A model generated the notes under the pieces. That model saw only the letters and a program-made list of their open reading frames with translations, was not told the origin of the DNA and made no database searches. 64,000 nt of DNA. It comes from Siphonodentalium dalli. Lineage: Eukaryota; Mollusca; Scaphopoda; Gadilida; Siphonodentaliidae. Positions 56,580 through 64,000 of the stretch are shown in pieces. Both the position numbers and the translations under genes were made by a program. Every line of letters begins with the position of its first letter. The stretch's first letter is position 1. Location of the stretch: assembly GCA_032622095.1 (NCBI GenBank), contig CP136065.1:67051675-67115674 (forward strand). The letters run 5' to 3'.

Positions 56580-58600
56580 ACGACCTTAATTGTTCTAAAC
56601 CAGAGTAAATCGTTCTGCCACTCAACACTGAGGAGGCACAGGTTATTACCCCAGTGGGAGGGTGAAACCGCGCCAAGTATATTGGCGGGAAATCGGGGCA
56701 AGTTCAGAAATTCTGTCAATAATTGATTCGGGTTATGTCATTCCTTTTGTATCCAGTGGAACCATTTTGAAAAACAACAAATCTGCGAGGGAAGATCATG
56801 ATTTTGTTGGAGAGGAAATTAAAAAGCTTTTAAGCATAGGCTGTATCACAGAAGTTGAAGCCCACCATACGTGGCTAATCCTTTAACAGTCGCAATAAAT
56901 CGAAAAGGCGATTTGTTAATATCGTTTGAAATTCGTTGTGCTTATCACCATCTGTCTATAGTTGAGATTATCTCGGATTCAGTTGGTTTTTTTTAAGACA
57001 ACCCGGGCGAAAAAAGGATCAAATATTACGTTTTTAACATTTTGCTATTCGGTTTATGTTCGGCCGGATTCGTTTTTTTTCAAAGTAATGCGGGAATTGG
57101 TTAGATACTGGAGATAACAAGGGTTCCGTTTAATCATGTTTTTGGACGACGGAATCGCAGGTAGCTACAGTTTTGACGAAGCTGTAAAACTGAGTTTGAC
57201 ACTGAATTCAGATTTACGGAAATTCGGTTTCATTATTGCGGAAGACAAGTGCAATTGGGTGCCAAGCCATACCATTACTTGGCTTGGTATAGATTGGGAC
57301 ATGACAATTGATCAAATTAGTGTTTCAGAAGAAAGGGTTAATCGTTTATTACAAGGTTTGAATGTTTTAACACATGAAATATGTCTTGGAAAAACCGCGA
57401 CCAAAGTGCGGAATTTGAGTAACCTGGTTGGCCAAATTGTATCTTTAAAAATTGTAGTAGGAACTTTGGTTTGTCTTCATACCAGATTTCTGCATGATAT
57501 CATAAACGATAGACAAACCTGGCAATGTTTTGTTAAAATTAACAGCGAAGGTTTAACTTAATTGTTGTATTGGATAGACAACTTGAGAAAATTAAATTGA
57601 TCAAATTTTGACACATTATCTTTTGATTATGTAATACACAGTGATGATTCTGGGACAGGTTACGGGTTGCACGTCAGAAAATTCAACAATGCAATGCGCG
57701 GTCTAATTTTAGACAATTATATGCTCACTCAGAGCACATTGAGCATGGTGGTTGTGTGGAAAATTGTAACGTTCCATTTCGGTTTTTTAACACCGAGAAA
57801 CCAGTTTATGGCGGCAGTGGAAAGTTTATTTCCAGTGACCAGTCGGCGAGTCACAGGTTGGACACTCTTTTTGAGTTTCCATGTGGGTTTTTCCCATTGG
57901 AAAGCCAGCTCATGGCGACATCGGACATTTTAATTCCAACGAAGGCGTGTGCGGTTTATCCGATGAGAGTGGATATGTTCGAACCGCAGACAGCGCTCCG
58001 CGTTTAGCGATTGTAAATTCGAGTTCGAGTTCAAATGCGGATTTGCATACATGTATTTCCAGTAATGGAAACGAGTTCGTTGGTCGATGGAAACCATTCG
58101 AATAAAACAAGAGTTCGACTTGGAGAGAAGCCGAGGCGTTGGGTCGCGCGTTGGAGTATTTCGGACCACATTTAGAGGGATGTCGTGTTAATTTCAACAC
58201 AGACAATAGAAATTTAATTTTCATAATCCCGTCTGGTAGCAGAGTTTTGGAACTCCATAACATCGCTTTGGATGTTGAGAAAATATGTGCAAAATTCAGC
58301 ATCGCACTCAAAGTAGAGTGGATACCGCGAAGCGAAAATAAAAAAGCAATAAATTTAAAGACACCGACAGTTGGTGTATCAGTCAAGATATATTTGAATA
58401 TATTGGCGGTATGTGGGGAGAACGCACGGTGGATCTTTTTGCTGATTCACAAAGCGCCAAATGCGAAATGTTCAATTCTATGCATTATTGTCACAATACG
58501 AGCGGTATAGACGCATTCATGCAAAGGTGGACTGACGTGAGAAATTGGTTGGTCACTCCTCCGCATCTGGTTCCCAGAGTGCTTATTAAAATGGAAGAGG
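56580..58600 (+). pseudogene. DIRS-like reverse transcriptase and RNase H remnant
   Basis: Order of recognisable pieces: WREIGASSEILSIIDSGYVI (from 56680); ANPLTVAINRKGDLLISFEI with CAYHH (56873-56990); the catalytic motif FLDDG (57139); TWLGIDWDM; SDDSGTGYGLHV, an RNase H start (about 57640); and SSTWREAEALGRALEYFG plus NTDNRNL and VEWIPRSENK (58110-58350). The motif-A aspartate position reads Glu (ISFEI) and the sequence before it is shortened, so the polymerase would be dead even without the stops and frameshifts. The RT style and FLDDG are typical of DIRS elements. Confidence 0.8.
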
Positions 58601-59445
58601 AGTAGGCATTTGGAACTTTGGTTATACCAAAATGTCCTTCAGCGGTTTTTTGGCCGTTAATTGTCAATCGTGACGGAAAATTCAAACAATTTGTTAAGCA
58701 AGCAATATTTTTGCAAAATGTTTTGGCAGAAGTGCCTGTTTCGGATTTATTTTGCATGCGACCTGAGACTATTTTCGTTGCGTTGGACGTTGATTTTCGT
58801 TTGTGATTATCATGTTGAAGATGTTCTCTTTGCAAATGACGACATAGTTCGGTGCATTTTGGGGGACTTGCAAAAGGAACGACTGTGTTCCAGCGAATTC
58901 TTCAGTTTGGCTGGGAAAATGAAGGATGATTTGTTTGCTTCAAGAAGTCAAAATACTGTGAAAAAATACTATTATGCATTCAATCGTTGGAAGGCTTCGT
59001 GGCGACGCATGGTGGGAGTGTGTTACCAGCTTCATCAGTACATGTAGCACTATACCTCGCACATCTTTTGGACATAGTTATGACTTACAGTTCAGTTGAA
59101 TCCGCAGTATGTGGAATAAAATGGATGCACGGTTTATGTAATAAGCCTGATCCTACTTCTAATTCATATGTTACAAATATATATAGTAGCTTCAGCAAAA
59201 AGGCACAACAAGCCAGTGGTGGTAAGAAAAGACCCCGTTTCGTCTGAAATGTTAATTACGCTTTGTGATCAGTTCAAGTTTAGTGTCAATTTACTTGTAG
59301 TTAGGGATTTAACAATGTGTGTTTTTGGCTTTTGCTGAATTTTTGAGATTTGACGAACTCATTCTTCAAAAAATGTCAAATATAGAGTTCGAAGAAGATT
59401 TCATCAGACTTCGTACTGAAAAAAGTAAAACTGATCAGTTTAGAA
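58601..59445 (+). pseudogene. Tyrosine recombinase remnant of the DIRS-like element
   Basis: Frame pieces give the N-terminal core-binding region (SRSQNTVKKYYYAFNRWKA at about 58935-58995, then LYLAHLLD and SAVCGIKWMHGL) and the start of the catalytic domain, FLAFAEFLRFDELI (from 59321), which contains the first catalytic arginine. It stops at KSKTDQF (about 59442), just before the region with the HxxR motif and catalytic tyrosine. From there on the sequence is a different retrotransposon. The recombinase is therefore cut in half. Confidence 0.8.
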
Positions 59446-61538
59446 ATGGCGTAGCTCTATTCATTCGCCAGAATCTTCAAAAACTGTGCACTTCAGTTAG
59501 TCCAGATTACGAACGTTTCGTCGGAATCCAAATTAAGTTAGAGCAGGAATTTCGATTAACTGTTCTGCAGGTATACTTGCCGAGCACAAACCACAATGAC
59601 ACTCATTTTGAAGAATGTCTCCAAAAACTCGAAAACTGTATCAACCTCTATTCAGATTACGGATATGTGATTATCATGGGAGACTTCAACGTACACTTTG
59701 GAGATTCCCGCATTGATAACCCACCAACAAGACATGCTGATCGCTCGAAAATCTTCTCTGAATTTCTCAACAGACTAAAATCTATCTCAACCACGACTTC
59801 AGATAAATGCGTGGGTGAACGATTCTCGTTCTTCCCGTGTACCTAGGTGGCATCACCCACTCTGCTTGACCATATAATCGTCCCTGTAACAATGTATGAC
59901 CTCGTTTTGCATTGTGAAATTATAAGTGACTTTCCGAACAACACATCATGTCATGTGCCAGTGACACTTTCATTGACAATACCACATTCTGCATGTGACC
60001 GCCTGTCAGAGAAATCGCACCATAATGTAAAATTTAACTGGAAACGACTTGATGAGGATGCATTCCATCGTGCTTTAGACTCTCAATGTACCACATCGAT
60101 CAACATCAATTCTACAGCAGATCTGTCTCGCACATATAGTGAAATTGTAACAATCCTACTCAACGCAGCCCAAGTTTCTGTTGGACAAAAGCAGTACAAG
60201 AGCCACACCAAGCCATATTGGAACGACGCATTGACAGCTCTACGTAACCACTCCAGGTTATGCAGATACAACTGGGTCATTGCAGGGAAACCTCGATATG
60301 TTGCTTCTAAATCATACACTGACTATAAACATACCAAACGCAACTTCCGCCGCATACTTCGCCGTGAGACCAGCGCCTACACCACGATAATCGGCAACAA
60401 TATTGAACGTTATGCAAGTTGTGATCAAGCTAAATTCTGGAAGTTAGTTAATTCAGATAAACAGCGTGAATCTTTTGCACATGAAATGGAATTCAACGGG
60501 ACAATGATTCGTGATCCTTCAGACATACTTGTTAGTTGGAGAGACTATTTTTCTAAGCTATATTCTAAAACTCCACACAAAAACCCATCGTTCGAACGCG
60601 ACGTTGAGTATCATCTCGCAGACATACTCGACCCAGAACATCACGATTTCTCAACAAGTTACCTGTCTGAACCAATCTCTCTCGCGGAAGTAAACTCTGC
60701 TATTCATTCACTTAAACTCAACAAAGCAGGAGGCATCGACAACATTGTGAATGAACACCTTTTGTGCAGTCCAAAATCTCTTCGCACCATGCTATGTGGT
60801 TTCTTCAATGGAATACTCAGATTAGAACATGTACCACGAGAACTCAAGGTCGGTTTGATCGTGCCTCTCTTCAAGGGTGATCCGAAGCCTCATCACAAAC
60901 ACGACAGCTACCGTGACATAACTCTCCTCTCGGTTATCTACAAGCTATTCGAAGCAATCATCATGAATCGCATATTATCCAGTGAACTTGTGTCAGAATT
61001 TTCCAACATCGTGCAAGAAACAGTTTCGTACGCATCAGACTTGGGATCAAGGACCTTTGTTTGCTTTCTTGATTCACCAAAAGTATTTGATCGAGTGTGG
61101 CATTCGGGTCTCATGTTTAAACTACACAACGTTGGAATTAGAGGGAAACTCTTTCGCACAATACTCCATATGCACGTGGACTGCACCAGCCAGGTTCTCT
61201 GTAATGGCAACATCTCGCAATCTCTCCACATCGAACAAGGAACCAGACAGGGGGCGGTCAGTTCCCCGTTTCTCTACCTGGTGTTCGTGAACGACCTGCT
61301 GAGGGATCTTTCAACTACAAGAGAAGGCGCGCTTGTTCATAATATTTCATGTGCCGCGCCAACGACTGCTGACGATGTTGCTGTGATCTCATTTACAAAA
61401 GCTGATCTTGATAAACTGCTTGCAATCTGCTATGATTACAGTCTTAAGTGGAATTTTGAATTCTTTAATACTAAAAGCAAGATTGTTGTATTCAGCGAAC
61501 GGACCGTCAATAAGATGAATCTGGACAGTGTCAACTAG
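59446..61538 (+). pseudogene. Endonuclease plus reverse transcriptase of the second copy
   Basis: The endonuclease part reads GVALFIRQN, VGIQIKLEQEFRLTVLQVYL and the motif GDFN. A TAG at 59844-59846 interrupts it; LLDHIIVP follows, and then NTSCHVPV where APE endonucleases normally have S-D-H. The reverse transcriptase follows with NKAGGID, LKVGLIVPLFKGD, FLDSPKVFDRVWH (motif A), GTRQGAVSSPFLYLVFVNDL and TADD (motif C). A frameshift at about 61535 ends this frame. The RT core looks intact, but the stop, the changed SDH and the missing 5' end make it non-functional. Confidence 0.85.
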
Positions 61539-62330
61539 GCGAAAGCTCCATCAAGGAAGAATCACATTATACCCACCTTGGTATTCTCCAAGTTAAATCT
61601 AACAACGCCTTGATTCGTTATGAAGACATGTCTCACAAACTCAGGAGATATTATTTTGGTATTGCCGGAAAACGCGTTCTGCGATCGTGTTCTCCGGCTG
61701 TGATGTCGAAGCAGATACAGAGTGTAGTTCTACCGAAGGCCCTCTATGGCTGCGAATTGCTACCTATGAACAATGGTTCAGCACTGCTCACCCTTGAAAG
61801 ATCGGTTCGGACATGCGTTAAGCACATCCAATCTCTTCCGACGAGAACACCAACAAACAATGCACTCGGACTGCTGGGTATGCTGCCCATTGTAAGAGAG
61901 ATCCACATTCGGAAACTGTGCTTCCTTGAGAAACTCATTCATCTACCCATTGGACATCAAATCTCACTTCAATTGTTTCTATTTAAATCATATCAGTGCC
62001 TGTTGTTTGATCGACAACCATCGGGTTTCGTCGCCGACATATTCCCAATACTGGATATGTATAACCTGACTTCTTACTTGACATATTTTTTAGAAAACGC
62101 TCAGTTCCCACCAAATGCTGCCTGGAAGAGTTTAGTTCGTCGCCATGTTGAAGCAGATTACCAAGAGGAATGGCACTCCGCAATAGAGAACAACACGAAG
62201 CTATCACTGTTCGCACATTGTCACCCTTCTCAGTACGATTTAATATTCCCCAATAACTACAGTCGTGCTAACCATACAGTAGTACGTTACATTATGTACG
62301 TCTTCATTGTATTAATATATTATATACATA
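61539..62330 (+). pseudogene. Post-RT region of the second copy
   Basis: After the frameshift the protein continues as GESSIKEESHYTHLGI, LPKALYGCELLPMN, SLPTRTPTNNALGLLGMLPI and SGFVADIFPILDMYNLTSYL. It parallels the 48885-50198 protein up to its last 150 residues. The Cys/His tail (CPLC...C) of the first copy is missing: the sequence goes straight to the 3' untranslated region at about 62290, implying an internal deletion. Confidence 0.8.
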
Positions 62331-62412
62331 TACACTACACATTGTATTATATAACACATCATCTCTCCTTAAAGAGGAGGCAATACAGATATATATATAT
62401 ATATATATATAT

Positions 62413-63320
62413 ACTAGAAGGTGACCCGACTTCGTCCGGGCTTTGACCTTGAATTGTCTATTTTGAAGGCCAAGGTCAAGTGGGGTCACGATTTGACCCG
62501 TCCAAAACACAGTGCCCGAACAAAAGTACCCGACAAAAGTACCCGTCGAAATCCATCCGGTTTTACCCGATTTGACCTTGAATTGACCATTTTGAAGGTC
62601 AAGGTCAGGTGGACCAACACCCCAAAAATGGTGGAAATCGGCCCAGCGGATACCGGGAAATCGGCCCATCGGATACCGAGATACCCTATGCATCAAATTT
62701 CGTCCGTAAAAATCCGCCAGTTTAACCCGATTTGATTTCCACTGAAGTATATAAACGCGCCTCATATACACACGCTCATTAATTATCAAGTTTCAACGTA
62801 AAGATAAATTACCATCGGTGCCCGAGATATCGCCAAGACGTCTGAAACAGTCAAATGCATCGGCCGGAGAAGAGTTAACGTGATCTAACTTTATGACCTC
62901 TAACGACGTCATAGAAGTTACGCATTGTTTTTACCCTGATAGAAGATCGTACCACTTCTTCTTAATAATTGAGGCAGATAACTAAAACGGATACATACAT
63001 ATTATATATCGTTGGAAAGAGGAAACACGAAAGATTCTCATAGTGTCATTATTATGACTGGCATGTTATTATTCGCGCTGTTTCGAATCGATTTGTAAGC
63101 ACCGAACTGAAATATATTAGCGCAAAACGGCGTAAAAACAGATTTGACCTCGGCACGTGAAAAGTTGACCTCGCACGGACAAATTAATAGGCCTATGTTG
63201 GTCCTGACCCGAAAATACCCCCACATACCAAGTTTCATCGAAATCGGCTGGGCCATTTTCGAGTCCATCGATTACAAACACACAAACAAACAGATCTTCC
63301 AAAATATATAATAGATATAT
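62413..63320 (+). mobile_element. Repeat element with ACTAG/CCCG head and GTTTCATCGAAATCGG body
   Basis: The head is TACTAGAAGGTGACCCG, then CTTCGTCCGGG, able to form a short hairpin. The sequence TTTGACCTTGAATTG with TTTTGAAGGYCAAGGTCA occurs twice (62440-62480 and 62575-62610). The last part has AGTTTCATCGAAATCGG and a CACAAACAAACAG tail. No protein is encoded. It resembles the head and tail of the element at 12413-14270. The class is unknown. Confidence 0.55.
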
Positions 63321-63372
63321 AGCTATATATATATATATATATCTATTATATATTTTGAAAGATCTGTGTGTT

Positions 63373-63412
<40 letters not shown>

Positions 63413-63840
63413 AAATCGATGGACTCAAAAACGACTAAGCCAATTTCGATGAAATTTGGTATTTGGATGTGTTTTCGGCCGGAGACGAACATAGGCATAT
63501 TTATTTGTCCGTGCGAGGTCAACTTTTCACGTGCGGAGGTCAAATCTGTTTTTACGCCGTTTTTGCGCTAATATATTTCAGTTCGGTGCTCACAAATCGA
63601 TTCGATATAGCGCGAATAATAAATTGCCAGTCATATAATTTGCACGGTTAGAATCTGTGGCGTGTCCTCTTTCCAACGATATATAATATGTATGTGTCCG
63701 TTTTAGTTATCTGCCTCAATTATTAGGTACAAGTGGTCCGATGCTTTTATCGGGATAAAATCAATGCGTAATTTCTATGACGTCGTCAGAGGTCATAAAG
63801 TTAGATTACGTTAACTCTCACCCTGCCGATGCATTTGACT
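62840..63840. repeat. Head-to-head inverted repeat, arms of about 490 bp
   Basis: 63340-63840 is the reverse complement of 62840-63320, with moderate divergence. Mirrored words include TCGATGGACTC, CCAATTTCGATGAAA-type, GGTCAAATCTGTTTTTACGC, CAACGATATATAATATG and TGACGTCGT. The centre is a TA-rich palindrome (63300-63360). The right arm has (GT)n where the left has only a short CA tract. Confidence 0.85.
63366..63411. repeat. (GT)n microsatellite
   Basis: About 20 GT dinucleotides near the centre of the inverted repeat. Confidence 0.95.
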
Positions 63841-64000
63841 GTGTCGCGTTAACTCATCACCGGCCGAGGTATCCGCAAATGACATTGGGCTATATATCTC
63901 GCAAACGGGTGTAGCTATCGACTTGAAATTTGGTATGTGAATGTATCTTGCCCCGGATACGAATTTTATCGGGTCGCCGAGCACGTGCGACACCAGCTTC
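63841..64000. other. Window edge, repeat-like
   Basis: TCGACTTGAAATTTGGTATG and TGCCCCGGATACGAATTTTATC resemble the body words of the preceding repeat element, so this is probably its continuation in the inverted copy. Confidence 0.4.

Larger units (their letters stand above)
59446..62413 (+). mobile_element. 5'-truncated non-LTR retrotransposon, second family copy
   Basis: It begins inside an APE-type endonuclease and continues through reverse transcriptase to a 3' end with hairpin (CTCTCC/AGAGGAG), AATACAG and a (TA)n tail at 62392-62413. The protein and the 3' end match the element at 47797-50198. It abuts the truncated DIRS recombinase on the left and another repeat on the right. Confidence 0.88.

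Overview
The window reads as animal (metazoan) nuclear DNA, most likely from a marine invertebrate, possibly a lophotrochozoan; I cannot name the species. The reasons are: short phase-matched exons with GT/AG splice sites that encode extracellular modules (SRCR, thrombospondin type 1 and a PAN/Apple-like domain); a broad mix of eukaryotic transposable elements (several non-LTR retrotransposons, a DIRS-like tyrosine-recombinase retroelement, a tRNA-derived SINE and several TIR elements); a 353-bp satellite; many microsatellites; and no operons or prokaryotic gene packing. Most of the sequence is AT-rich and non-coding.

Layout. 0-20 kb holds no gene I can identify. It contains minisatellites (0.12-0.85, 13.2-14.2 and 16.75-17.64 kb), dispersed repeat copies, a SINE with perfect target-site duplications (9.86-10.15 kb) and an 868-bp fold-back (15.35-16.22 kb). 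19.8-23.2 kb is a block with one SRCR exon, related to 27.6-31.2 kb; part of its flank also recurs in inverted orientation. 23.6-24.7 kb is a TIR element and 24.9-26.15 kb an eroded L1/Tx1-like retrotransposon. 30.8-36.8 kb is a tandem array of six SRCR exons plus a fragment on the minus strand, split by a 1.6-kb TIR element. 36.8-39.8 kb holds two non-LTR retrotransposon remnants, one carrying a clean TA-flanked MITE. 39.8-44.05 kb holds four tandem TSP1 exons (two visibly damaged), a TSP1 fragment and another SRCR exon, all minus strand. 46.5-52.9 kb is a 353-bp satellite interrupted by a 5'-truncated non-LTR retrotransposon and a large microsatellite. 53.7 and 54.6-54.9 kb hold a dead and an intact copy of a PAN-like exon; the intact one starts with a signal peptide. 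55.8-62.4 kb is a decayed DIRS-like element joined to a second copy of the same non-LTR family. 62.4-63.9 kb is a repeat element with a head-to-head inverted second copy.

How the genes work together. The PAN-like first exon, the SRCR exons and the TSP1 exons are all on the minus strand and all join in phase 1, so they could be spliced in any combination without breaking frame. The simplest reading is one large mosaic secreted or cell-surface scavenger-receptor-like gene, or several related neighbours, read from about 55 kb toward about 21 kb and growing by exon duplication. One SRCR exon carries a frameshift and two TSP1 exons have lost splice or cysteine positions, so part of the array is decaying. 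Transcription and exon linkage are inferred, not seen.
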